Positions 43,000 to 51,255 of a stretch of DNA of 64,000 nt are shown piece after piece. The notes beneath the pieces are model-generated. The model saw only the letters and a program-made list of their open reading frames with translations, did no database searches and was not told the origin of the DNA. A program made the translations under genes and the position numbers. The first letter of the stretch is position 1; each line of letters starts with the position of its first letter. The stretch covers positions 27,367 to 91,366 of the forward strand of contig JARGOD010000003.1 of NCBI GenBank assembly GCA_029210205.1, in the 5' to 3' direction. This DNA is from Verrucomicrobiales bacterium (GTDB taxonomy: Bacteria; Verrucomicrobiota; Verrucomicrobiia; Verrucomicrobiales; DEV007).

Positions 43000-43647
43000 A
43001 TGAGTCATCCATTTCATCAAGACATACCAACGCAGCAGGAGGAAGTGATCGCAGCATTCATTCTTCGTCTAGATTCCCTCAGGTCAGCGCTCTCTGGTCA
43101 TCGCTGTCAGCGGATTCCGGACTTCGACTCGAACGAATTGAGCGATACATTGTCTAGCATCCTTAATCTTCTCAACGATTTAAGTCAGAATTGCCTCAAC
43201 CCGGCGCTCTGTGCCCTTCCGGCCCGCCCTATTCGGGTCTGGCAGGCAGAACTGAAAAATACGCTCTCTCACGCAAGGTCACGAAAGATCCTTCGCGGGC
43301 GGCTGGCCACTGAATTGCAGTTCATCGCCAAAAACAGCGACGCCGTAGGCGAACTGATTCAAGACGAAGAATCCAGAAATCATTTCTTCAATCTGGTTTC
43401 AGTCACACAACAACTCGGAAAACCTCTTAGATTGAAAGCCGGACACTCATTCTCTTCGTGCAATGAGAAGTTCAAGGAAGCGGTGACTGATGTTCTGACG
43501 GTTAACTGGAGCCGCTTCCCTCCAATCCCACACGGCTCCTGGAGATCGTTTCCGTCCGCCATTTTGAACATTCTTAAAGCTCAGCGGGGCTCGATATCTG
43601 AGAAACCAGCTCAAGCTAAAAGACCCTTCAAGCCAATTGCGGCATAG
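43000..43647 (+). CDS. Hypothetical helical protein
   Basis: A 215-residue soluble, mainly helical protein without recognised domain. It starts with a helix (EEVIAAFILRLDSLRSALSG) and has a second long helical part (SRKILRGRLATELQFIAKNS). The start codon lies 14 nt from the -12 element and has no Shine-Dalgarno. It is followed after 48 bp by an ANTAR gene, mirroring the pair 26032/26350 (helical protein plus ANTAR), although there the two are divergent. A role as the ANTAR partner is a guess. Confidence 0.55.
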   Translation: MSHPFHQDIPTQQEEVIAAFILRLDSLRSALSGHRCQRIPDFDSNELSDTLSSILNLLNDLSQNCLNPALCALPARPIRVWQAELKNTLSHARSRKILRGRLATELQFIAKNSDAVGELIQDEESRNHFFNLVSVTQQLGKPLRLKAGHSFSSCNEKFKEAVTDVLTVNWSRFPPIPHGSWRSFPSAILNILKAQRGSISEKPAQAKRPFKPIAA

Positions 43648-43656
43648 CTTAATTCT

Positions 43657-43667
43657 TGCAAATCGCA
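43657..43667 (+). promoter_or_regulatory. TGCA-type dyad close to the second ANTAR gene start
   Basis: TGCA-AAT-CGCA ends 28 nt before the ATG and is followed by GTTAGGCTC, as at the other ANTAR gene (26317-26327 with GTTAGTCTC). Confidence 0.4.
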
Positions 43668-43695
43668 ACACTCTGGTTAGGCTCTGATTCTATTC

Positions 43696-44280
43696 ATGGA
43701 CTCAGGCCCACATTCCATTTTCATCGCCCACAGCCTTCCTGAAACCAGAGAGACGCTGGAAAAAGAGCTTAAATCTCTGGGTCACGAGATCGTTGGTATA
43801 TCGTCAAGTTGCAAGGAAACGCTGGAACACGTTATCGCCAATCCTCCCCGTCTTATCGTCTCGGGGATAGACTTCCCAGACGGAGATGGTGTAGACACCC
43901 TGGTTAAGATATCCGAGTCGCGGATCCTACCATCCATAGTGGTCACATCAAACGCGACACTTGAGCGTGTCGAGCGGGCCATGGACGACCATGTCATGGC
44001 CTACCTTATGGAGCCGGTCGATGCTGTTGACCTCAAACCCTCAATACATGTGGTCCTGCGTCGCTTCGAGCAGTTCGAAGAACTTCATCAGGAGGTGCGC
44101 GAGCTGAAGGGTGCGCTCTCTACCCGAAAGAAAGTGGAGAGAGCAAAAGGAATCCTCATGGCCAAAAATGAGCTGACCGAGGAAGAAGCCTATCTACAGC
44201 TTCGAGCGTCGGCCACCAAAAATCGAATCTCGATGTCAAAGGTAGCTGACCTGATCATTGATACTCACACTGGAGAGTAG
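43696..44280 (+). CDS. ANTAR-domain RNA-binding regulator with degenerate receiver (paralogue)
   Basis: Close paralogue of the 26350 product over its full 194 residues. The receiver lacks the acidic pocket (FIAHSLPET), the phosphoacceptor Asp (LIVSGIDFP, Gly) and the conserved Lys (AYLMEPV, Glu). The ANTAR domain is intact (RKKVERAKGILMAKNELTEE, AYLQLRASATKNR). It should bind paired RNA hairpins in target leaders independently of phosphorylation. Its 3' end overlaps the convergent decarboxylase gene by 45 bp, so antisense effects between the two are possible. Confidence 0.85.
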   Translation: MDSGPHSIFIAHSLPETRETLEKELKSLGHEIVGISSSCKETLEHVIANPPRLIVSGIDFPDGDGVDTLVKISESRILPSIVVTSNATLERVERAMDDHVMAYLMEPVDAVDLKPSIHVVLRRFEQFEELHQEVRELKGALSTRKKVERAKGILMAKNELTEEEAYLQLRASATKNRISMSKVADLIIDTHTGE

Positions 44281-45720
44281 CTCACTTTCTAGGTCAATCG
44301 GATCGAGCGCTCCTAGGCCAGCAAGGAGGTTTTTTGCAAGAGGGAATTGGTGAGATCTACTCTCAAGAAAATGCATAAAGTAGCCTGCCGTATTCGGCAA
44401 GGCGAGCAGATCGCCCGCCTTGACTCCCTTCGGAAACTTGATTTTCCTCTGCAAAATGAGTTCAGACTCAGTACAGTAGGCCCCGACCAGATACCCGCTT
44501 AACTCGTTGTAATCTTCTTCGACGATCCGGCTCCGGATGAGGAGTGGATCCAAGAGGAAGTCTTCACTACTGGTCCGGCACTGAGTCCGGTTCATCGCGA
44601 GGCCGATGTAGTTTCTGCCATCTTCAAAGTGCTTCACGAACTCTACTCTCGCCACCGTCGCGCCAGCCCCGTCGAGTAGCGCTCTCCCGGGCTCACACCG
44701 AAGTTCAAGGTTCCGCTCATTGAGAGATTCGGCCACTTCTCGAAGGATACGCTCCAACCAGCCCTCCTTCGCAGACTCCTGATAGAACGGATACAGTTTC
44801 GGTTTCCCATATACCATCTCTCCCTCGACATGATATCCAAGTGAATGATTCCGATGAGTAATGGGGGGGCGTTCCCCACGAAGTGCTGACCGGTGCTGCT
44901 CAAGAAACCCCAGCCACTCCGACTCGTCCTCCAGATAGCAGACTGGAAAACCTCCCCCCATATCGACGAATTCAAGCTCATGTCCCAGGCGGCGCAGCTC
45001 GTCGATAACCTGAGTAGACTGATGGATCGCCGCGGCTCGCTGCAAATAGTCATATCCGTCGAGGTGAAAGTGAAGACCGCGTATTTGCATCCCCGCACTC
45101 ATCCACCGCGCCAGTGAACCGAAGGATTGCACGTCGTCGACAACGCGGTCGATCTCGAAGCCAAACCGTGTAAAGAGTTTCTTTCCGTCGACTGTGAATC
45201 CTCCCACTCGGAGAGCGACTTGTGCCGGCTCCACCTTTTGATCCACGCTCGCCGCCTCCACTTTCTGTAACTCATCGTCGCTGTCGATGGCAATGACCAC
45301 TCCTCGATCAACACAAGCCTGAATCAGCGCCTGGCTTTTAACAGCTGCTGTGCAGATAATCTTACCGGGCGGAAATCCCAGCCCCAGAGCCTGATCGAGT
45401 TCCTCATGCGAGGCAACATCGAGCCCGGCCCCTTCCTGCATGGTTGCAGAGACAAAGCTCAGCGCTTTATTCGCTTTCCTTGCGAAGTAAATCGAAAATT
45501 GATTTAGATGCCTTGATCCAAGGGTTTGAAATACTCTCAGATTGTCCGTGAAGACCGAAGGCTCAATAAGATTGAGCGGCGATCCATACTCAGCGACCTT
45601 TGCGTGCAAGCCGCTGCCCTCCTCGGCCACTGCTTCCAGCAGCCAAGGCTCCATTCGCGGGCGGAGAGGCGGGTCTCCGTGACATTCTATTACCTCAGTG
45701 CTCGGGGTCGATAAATCCAT
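44236..45720 (-). CDS. PLP-dependent decarboxylase, fold type III (Y4yA-like)
   Basis: The 494-residue enzyme has the alanine-racemase-like barrel of Orn/DAP decarboxylases. PLP would bind Lys82 in IYFARKANKALSFV; further motifs are GLDVASHEELDQAL, GLHFHLDGYDY, EFVDMGGGFPV and the C-terminal RCEPGRALLDGAG with AYCTESEL. The neighbours (SbnA-like synthase and FAD protein) point to the Y4yA-type branch and to SbnH in staphyloferrin B synthesis. Likely step: decarboxylation of a diaminopropionate or related amino-acid conjugate. Substrate not proven. Confidence 0.75.
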   Translation of the reverse strand: MDLSTPSTEVIECHGDPPLRPRMEPWLLEAVAEEGSGLHAKVAEYGSPLNLIEPSVFTDNLRVFQTLGSRHLNQFSIYFARKANKALSFVSATMQEGAGLDVASHEELDQALGLGFPPGKIICTAAVKSQALIQACVDRGVVIAIDSDDELQKVEAASVDQKVEPAQVALRVGGFTVDGKKLFTRFGFEIDRVVDDVQSFGSLARWMSAGMQIRGLHFHLDGYDYLQRAAAIHQSTQVIDELRRLGHELEFVDMGGGFPVCYLEDESEWLGFLEQHRSALRGERPPITHRNHSLGYHVEGEMVYGKPKLYPFYQESAKEGWLERILREVAESLNERNLELRCEPGRALLDGAGATVARVEFVKHFEDGRNYIGLAMNRTQCRTSSEDFLLDPLLIRSRIVEEDYNELSGYLVGAYCTESELILQRKIKFPKGVKAGDLLALPNTAGYFMHFLESRSHQFPLAKNLLAGLGALDPIDLESELLSSVSINDQVSYL

Positions 45721-45727
45721 AACTACA

Positions 45728-47326
45728 TTAGGCTGCTGAGAGAGACATTGACTCCTTTGGCGACGCGGAGAGGATTTGAATCTCCTGGCTCGCCCATCGG
45801 TCGACGTGCTTATTCAGAGTTCGACTCAAGGTATCGTTTCCAATAACGCACCCTTCTGTCGCTCGCCCTACCACACCAAGGTTTAGCTTCAGTCGTCCAG
45901 CCTTTCCGAAGGGCCGAGCATTGGAGTCCACCCGTATTCCCTTCTCTTCCTGTATCCTCTCGACTTCTCCCTTTTCCTCCAGCAATCCCAACGGAGATGT
46001 CGGAGACCAGGCAGAAGGAGAAGGAATTCTAGCATCAATCAGGATCGCTCCGGGCAGTGGCTTGTCGCAGAGTTGAACCAAACCACAATCGATCAGCGCC
46101 AACATCTTGGAAACATTCTCCGCTGGAGGACCGAAGGCAATTCGCTCCATCTCCGACGCGAACCCTTCGTAATTCTCTCTTTCGGTAACGGGAAGGCCCC
46201 CATGCTGCAATTTTCTTACGAGCGCTGGATACAGGTTTCTCCAAGCTTCAGCAATGGCTATTTCGTGAGACGGAGGAGCATCTCCCCTTGCGGAGGATAG
46301 CGATACCGACAATTGCTTGAAAATCCGCTCGGCATCCCACACCCCGTTCATCCATTCATCAAACCATTCGCGTGTCGTCTTCTCCTGAAGATTGCCGGTT
46401 ATGGCGACTGCTTCGTCAGCTGCATTCCATAGTAAACGACACAGATCATCTGGAAACGAGTAGTGAGGCCCCAGCTGGGAGATTGCTCGGGAGTATCTCT
46501 CCCAGACACTATCCCAGGTATTGGGTATCATAGCCCGCCTCCGATCAGGCTTCGGAAGCATTGGCCTACCACTTCTTGAGTAAACATAAATGCTACGAGG
46601 CTCTCGCCCTGACTCCACGTATTGACGATCACCATCGCTCAAGTCTGCGAACTTTCCGTCTCGCCCCTCGGAAAGAGCCAAACAGGCGTCAATGCAGGTC
46701 AGCCCAAACCCCTTGATTCCAACGAGGGATTCGGTGGTGATGATTCGTTCAGATAGAAACTGGGTTACTGGATACACCCTGAGGGAAAAGTCCGTGGGGT
46801 CCGCGTGCCGCCAACCGTCGTGACCTGTCGCCAAAAGGACACTATCAAAGCGCGAAGTCTTCGTCGGCGTGGTGAGTTCCCATCTTTCGCCTACTTTCCT
46901 GAGATCGCTGACCCGAGCTTTGATCAGCGATACTGACATCCCGTCTGGCAATTCATCCAGGACGATCGAAAAGGCGTTCATTAGATAGTCGCCCACGAGT
47001 GACCTCGGAACATAAGCATCCGGGTCGCTGAAAGTGGGATGATTTCTCGTGAGCCACTCCGTCAGAGTCAACCGTGTGCTACTTCTCCGCCGGTGACTTT
47101 CTTCACTCCAGACATCGATATGCCGAGTGGCAAAATTCATGATGAGATAGGAGGGCTGCCCCGGAGCGTAAATGTTGCCGGCACCAAACTGGCCCGTCGT
47201 ATCCAAGACCGTCACTTCGAGTCCCCTTCCCGGTGAGGCATCTTCATACTCCAAGGCCAACCGTTCCACTGCAAACAGCGCACGTGGCCCCCCTCCTACA
47301 ATAGCTATTTGATAGGGCTTGTTCAT
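45728..47326 (-). CDS. FAD/NAD(P)-binding oxidoreductase of the SbnA/Y4yA-type cluster
   Basis: The N-terminus is a dinucleotide-binding fold (QIAIVGGGPRALFAVERLAL). It continues with an FAD-type segment (FGAGNIYAPGQPSYLIMNFA), SVLLATGHDGW and SLVGIKGFGLTCIDACLALS, the pattern of the NAD_binding_9 family found in amino-acid-derived metabolite clusters. 532 residues. Start and stop nearly touch its neighbours (1 bp and 7 bp), so it is cotranscribed with both PLP genes. The likely role is oxidation or hydroxylation of the intermediate made by the SbnA-like enzyme. Confidence 0.75.
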   Translation of the reverse strand: MNKPYQIAIVGGGPRALFAVERLALEYEDASPGRGLEVTVLDTTGQFGAGNIYAPGQPSYLIMNFATRHIDVWSEESHRRRSSTRLTLTEWLTRNHPTFSDPDAYVPRSLVGDYLMNAFSIVLDELPDGMSVSLIKARVSDLRKVGERWELTTPTKTSRFDSVLLATGHDGWRHADPTDFSLRVYPVTQFLSERIITTESLVGIKGFGLTCIDACLALSEGRDGKFADLSDGDRQYVESGREPRSIYVYSRSGRPMLPKPDRRRAMIPNTWDSVWERYSRAISQLGPHYSFPDDLCRLLWNAADEAVAITGNLQEKTTREWFDEWMNGVWDAERIFKQLSVSLSSARGDAPPSHEIAIAEAWRNLYPALVRKLQHGGLPVTERENYEGFASEMERIAFGPPAENVSKMLALIDCGLVQLCDKPLPGAILIDARIPSPSAWSPTSPLGLLEEKGEVERIQEEKGIRVDSNARPFGKAGRLKLNLGVVGRATEGCVIGNDTLSRTLNKHVDRWASQEIQILSASPKESMSLSAA

Positions 47327-47327
47327 T

Positions 47328-48440
47328 CTAAAGAATTGTATCTCGGGACGCGAAGGCCATGACGCGGCTTCTCATCTCCGAGGCCGAAAGGCCCAGGTTA
47401 CTCTCGACCCACCCATCGGAAAAAACGGTCTCCAAATAGCGCTGGCCCGAATCGTGAAAAATGGCTCCCACGGTGGACCCATCCAGCATTTCACCACAGG
47501 AGCGAATGGCTTCAACCACTCCCCCGCCCGAACCTCCAATAAGGAGGGCCTCGTAGTGCGCGGCACTTCGGCAGCCAACCACGCAGTCGAGCTCAGAAAC
47601 GCGGACCACACGGTCGAATCTTGCTTTCCGTGCGAGCGGTGAAATGACTCCCGCTCCAAGTCCGGGGATCCTTCGCCTCCCCGCACTCCCCCCGAAGAGA
47701 ACACTCCCCTCGGCATCGACAGCCACAACCTCGGTCGAGCGGCCCTTTGATCGTAGGTATTCCTGACACCCGAGTGCGGTGCCAGTGCTGCTGGTCGCGA
47801 CAAAGAGGTAATCCAGTTCACCCTGAAGTGCCTCATCCAACTCTCGGACGGTCCCTTCCAGATGAGACCTGGGATTCGATAAATTAGAGTATTGGTTAGG
47901 CCAAAAAATGCGTGGATCTGAATCCACGAGAGCCCGAACTCTATCCAGCCTCGCAGAAAGCGGGTCCTCTCGCTCAGCCGTTTCGACAAGGTCGATTGTC
48001 GCGCCCAAGGCTTCCATGATCCGGAGATTTTGAATCTGAGCATTGGCATCGACAACACAGACAAACGGGAGGCCGTAGTAGCGACAGATCTGCGCTAGTC
48101 CAATTCCCATATTTCCCGACGATGATTCCACTACGGTAGTTTCTCCGGTCACCTCGCCGGACGCGATTGCATCCTCGATCATCGCTCGGGCGGGCCGATC
48201 TTTCGCACTACCGCCCGGATTGAGGGCCTCCAACTTTGCGAAGACCTGAGCACCATTGTTTCGGAAAAGCCTCTTCAACTCGACTACCGGGGTTCCGCCA
48301 ATGTGATCAGTTATACCTCCAAAGCGATCTGGAGAGAATTCGAATTGACCGTGATCTAAGATAGAGCGTTGGTCACAGCGGAAATTTTGATCCGCGCGAT
48401 TCTTGCATCGCTCTGGAGGGGGTGCTGCTTGGGTCTGCAT
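47328..48440 (-). CDS. sbnA: SbnA-like PLP synthase (cysteine synthase fold)
   Basis: The ATG at 48440 is chosen because the predicted sigma-54 +1 (about 48455) excludes the frame start at 48482. Fold type II motifs are intact: HIGGTPVVELKRLF, PLP Lys80 in LNPGGSAKDRPARAMIEDA, substrate loop ESSSGNMGIGLAQIC and phosphate loop SSTGTALG. The DRPA context is that of SbnA, which joins O-phosphoserine and glutamate on the way to diaminopropionate. First gene of a three-gene operon; a degenerate paralogue lies at 27025. Confidence 0.8.
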   Translation of the reverse strand: MQTQAAPPPERCKNRADQNFRCDQRSILDHGQFEFSPDRFGGITDHIGGTPVVELKRLFRNNGAQVFAKLEALNPGGSAKDRPARAMIEDAIASGEVTGETTVVESSSGNMGIGLAQICRYYGLPFVCVVDANAQIQNLRIMEALGATIDLVETAEREDPLSARLDRVRALVDSDPRIFWPNQYSNLSNPRSHLEGTVRELDEALQGELDYLFVATSSTGTALGCQEYLRSKGRSTEVVAVDAEGSVLFGGSAGRRRIPGLGAGVISPLARKARFDRVVRVSELDCVVGCRSAAHYEALLIGGSGGGVVEAIRSCGEMLDGSTVGAIFHDSGQRYLETVFSDGWVESNLGLSASEMRSRVMAFASRDTIL

Positions 48441-48466
48441 CGTATCAGTGGTCTCACGGACGAGGC

Positions 48467-48588
48467 GCAGTTCATGTTCCAATCACCTGAAGACTATCTT
48501 TCCACAGCCCACAAGGCTTCCCGGTCTGCGGCTGTGATGGCGGCGCTGACCAGCATCGCTCTTTGCATTTCCGAAAGTGCAAATTGCA
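48467..48588 (-). promoter_or_regulatory. Putative sigma-54 promoter with upstream TGCA dyad (sbnA-like operon)
   Basis: Minus strand: dyad TGCA-ATT-TGCA (48588-48578), then TGGAACATGAACTGCGC with GG at 48480-48479 and GC at 48468-48467. Predicted +1 near 48455, about 15 nt before the ATG at 48440. Confidence 0.6.
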
Positions 48589-48664
48589 TTGAGCGGTGTG
48601 GCACGGCTTGGCGTATCAATTCTCAAATCGGTTGCAACTGAAGCGATCTCTAGAACGTTGGCGA

Positions 48665-51037
48665 ATGGCTGATTTTTTTTCCAGACTGCTGGATACCTCC
48701 GATTTCCCTCCCCGGTGGGAATGCGGCGACTGGTCGACCGCCCATGGGTGGTTGCACATCATTTCCGATCTGGCAATCGCCTCGGCCTACTTCGCCATTC
48801 CGGTTGTGCTCGGCAGCCTCATCATCAGGAGACATCGTGACCTGCAATTTGCCTTCCTGATATTTCTATTCGCCTCCTTCATTCTCTCTTGTGGCATCAC
48901 TCACCTCATTGAGGCCTCTCTGTTTTGGGAACCTTGGTATCGGCTTTCGGGACTCGCCAAAGCAGTTACCGCGGTCATCTCCTGGATCACTGTGATTGCT
49001 TTAGTGAGAGTCGCGCCAGCGGCGCACAGGGTCCAGGAACTCGCCAGTTCGAAAGCGGAGCTCGAAGAGAAAATCGAGGACAAGCAGGAGGCCCTTCAAA
49101 CTGCGCATGAAACTGCTGTTGAGTTAGAGCTCATTCTCGATTCCACCGCAGAGGGAATTTTCGGCGTCGATCGGGAAGGCGTCTGCACATTCAGTAATAC
49201 GTCTGCGGCAAGACTTCTCGGCTATGGAAGTCCGCAAGAGCTTACCGGAAAGCCCATAGCTCTCCTCCTTAAAAGCGCACCTGACGGAGGCGATGATTCT
49301 ACAAACTGGGTTAAGGACGTTCTGAAGACAGCATCCAGTGGAGTTCGGGCTCACTCGGAAGATACCGAATTTGCCAAGGTCGATGGCACCAGCCTCGCGG
49401 TCGAATACTGGTCTCACCCTGTCATGGAGGGAGCTGAGCACACAGGGGCAGTGGTGACATTTTTCGATATCACAAAGCGAAAAGAATCCGAGGTAGAGCT
49501 GATTGCTGCCAGAGAAATCGCCGAGAAAGAACGGCAGGCCGCCGTGAAGGCCAATCACCAGAAAACTCAGTTCCTCGCAAACATCAGTCATGAGATTCGC
49601 ACTCCCATGAATGCCATCCTCGGTTTCAGTGAACTCATGGAGGGAGTCGTCCATGGCGATAAAGCGAAGCAGTACCTTTCAATTGTTCGCGGCAGTGGAG
49701 AATCTCTGCTGGAGCTCATCAATGACCTCCTCGACCTCTCGAAAATCGAGGCCGGCAAAATTGAACTCAACCCCGAGCCCTCTGACCTTGCCAAAGTCGT
49801 TCATTCGATCGCGGCGCTCGTTTCGCCGCTAGCGAGCGAGAAGGATATTGCAGTCACCGTAAATCTGGCTCCCGACCTTCCGCGGATGGTCATCATTGAT
49901 CGGCTGCGTTTTCGCCAGATCGTCATGAATCTGGTATCCAACGCGATTAAGTTCACGGACCGGGGAGAGGTATCGGTGAACATTGCGGGATTAATAGTCG
50001 AAGAACATCCTGAGAAATTGGATCTGACGATCGAAGTCACCGACACCGGATGTGGAATCTCTAAGGACGATCTTGACGAGATATTTAAACCTTTTCATCA
50101 GGCAGAGCAGGAAACCGAGACCCTCATTGAGGGCACCGGGTTGGGCCTCAGTATATCTAATAAACTTGCCGGGTTGATGGGCGGGAGGATCGATGTGCAA
50201 AGTGAGGAAAATGTCGGAAGCACGTTTACCATTTCAGTTCCGGGTATCCTGGTTTCAGAGGAAGCAGCCAAAACAACGCCGACAAGTGCCGACGGAGTCC
50301 CTGACTTAAATCGAATCAGGCCATCGCAGATTTTGATTGCCGATGACAACCCGCTCAATCGCGAGCTTATTGAGGAAATGTTTTCAAGCAGTCACCACGA
50401 GATAATGATCGCTGAAGATGGAGCGGAGGCGGTAGAACTGGCAGAGAAGGAAAATCCGGATGCCATTCTGATGGATATCAGAATGCCGAAACTCGACGGG
50501 CGGGCCGCTCTAAGGGTCTTGCGGGGGAATCCTGCTCTTGAAACCACGACGGTCCTCGCGGTGACCGCGTCCAGTCTTTTGAATAAGGAGAAAACGCTCC
50601 GCGAGGAATTCGATGGGTATCTGAGGAAACCATTCTCTCGCAAAGAACTTTTCGACGCCTTAGCCGCTCGCCTGCCCCTGATCGAACACGAGGCAGAAAC
50701 GGTTTTGGTAGAAGAGAATGTCCCTCAAAAAAAATCGGGCGAGTGGACAATTGAGGAGGATGACAATCCTGCGGACTGGGAAGAACTCGCCGACGAACTG
50801 GCGGAACTCGAAAGCACTGCCTGGGAGGAGATTTCCCAAACCCTGGCCACAAAATCTGTCATGACATTCGCTCAAAATTTAGGGCGACTTGGAACTGCGC
50901 ATGCATGCTCGACCCTCGCGGCCTACGGTGCGGAGTTAGCCTCTGTCACCGAAATGTTTGAGCTTTCTCGAATGGAGAAAGAGATCAACCGCTTTCCATT
51001 GCTCGTCGCCTGGATCCGCGAACGGTCGGACAGCTAG
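48665..51037 (+). CDS. Hybrid histidine kinase with ethylene-receptor-like sensor domain
   Basis: Three N-terminal membrane helices match the ETR1 ethylene-binding domain, with the copper-site residues in register: Asp and Tyr seven apart in ISDLAIASAYFAIP, Ile, Cys and His in FILSCGITHLIE. A coiled coil, a PAS domain (about 165-290), HisKA (FLANISHEIRTPMNAIL), HATPase (LVSNAIKFTD), a receiver (AILMDIRMPKLDG) and a helical C-terminal domain without a clear phosphotransfer His follow. Start at 48665; the frame opens earlier. No certain sigma-54 element before it. Confidence 0.85.
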   Translation: MADFFSRLLDTSDFPPRWECGDWSTAHGWLHIISDLAIASAYFAIPVVLGSLIIRRHRDLQFAFLIFLFASFILSCGITHLIEASLFWEPWYRLSGLAKAVTAVISWITVIALVRVAPAAHRVQELASSKAELEEKIEDKQEALQTAHETAVELELILDSTAEGIFGVDREGVCTFSNTSAARLLGYGSPQELTGKPIALLLKSAPDGGDDSTNWVKDVLKTASSGVRAHSEDTEFAKVDGTSLAVEYWSHPVMEGAEHTGAVVTFFDITKRKESEVELIAAREIAEKERQAAVKANHQKTQFLANISHEIRTPMNAILGFSELMEGVVHGDKAKQYLSIVRGSGESLLELINDLLDLSKIEAGKIELNPEPSDLAKVVHSIAALVSPLASEKDIAVTVNLAPDLPRMVIIDRLRFRQIVMNLVSNAIKFTDRGEVSVNIAGLIVEEHPEKLDLTIEVTDTGCGISKDDLDEIFKPFHQAEQETETLIEGTGLGLSISNKLAGLMGGRIDVQSEENVGSTFTISVPGILVSEEAAKTTPTSADGVPDLNRIRPSQILIADDNPLNRELIEEMFSSSHHEIMIAEDGAEAVELAEKENPDAILMDIRMPKLDGRAALRVLRGNPALETTTVLAVTASSLLNKEKTLREEFDGYLRKPFSRKELFDALAARLPLIEHEAETVLVEENVPQKKSGEWTIEEDDNPADWEELADELAELESTAWEEISQTLATKSVMTFAQNLGRLGTAHACSTLAAYGAELASVTEMFELSRMEKEINRFPLLVAWIRERSDS

Positions 51038-51085
51038 AGAGAACTGGTGGGCCGTGCCGCTTTTTGCGAGACCCACCGCGCTCAA

Positions 51086-51238
51086 TCACACGATCACGTC
51101 CTCAATCTCCTGCTCGGCTGGATCATCATCCGCAACAGGAGCGACCTCTGAGAGCAAAGCGACACCAATGGTCACCGGACCAATCCTGCCGACAAACATG
51201 GTGACAATCACTTGCACTGATTGCCGGAGATTCAGATA
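51086..51238 (-). pseudogene. C-terminal remnant of a TrkH/KtrB potassium transporter
   Basis: The last 50 codons on the minus strand read LNLRQSVQVIVTMFVGRIGP, then VTIGVALLSEVAPVADDDPA and end EQEIEDVIV. The VTMFVGRIGPVT segment is the final helix of TrkH/KtrB potassium-channel-like subunits, which end just after it. No start or the preceding eleven helices exist; upstream is the metallo-beta-lactamase/rhodanese gene. The fragment is a deletion remnant. Confidence 0.65.
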
Positions 51239-51255
51239 AGTCCGCCTTCCTATCC

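Noticed and set aside
48600-48612. TGGCACGGCTTGGCG as a sigma-54 promoter for the ethylene-receptor-like kinase
   Set aside because: GG and GC are 11 bp apart instead of 12, and the dyad is only about 12 bp upstream; the dyad fits the leftward sbnA-like operon better.
51046-51077. GGTGGG/CCCACC inverted repeat after the hybrid kinase as a terminator
   Set aside because: Only 6 bp, a long loop and no T-run after it; too weak to annotate.
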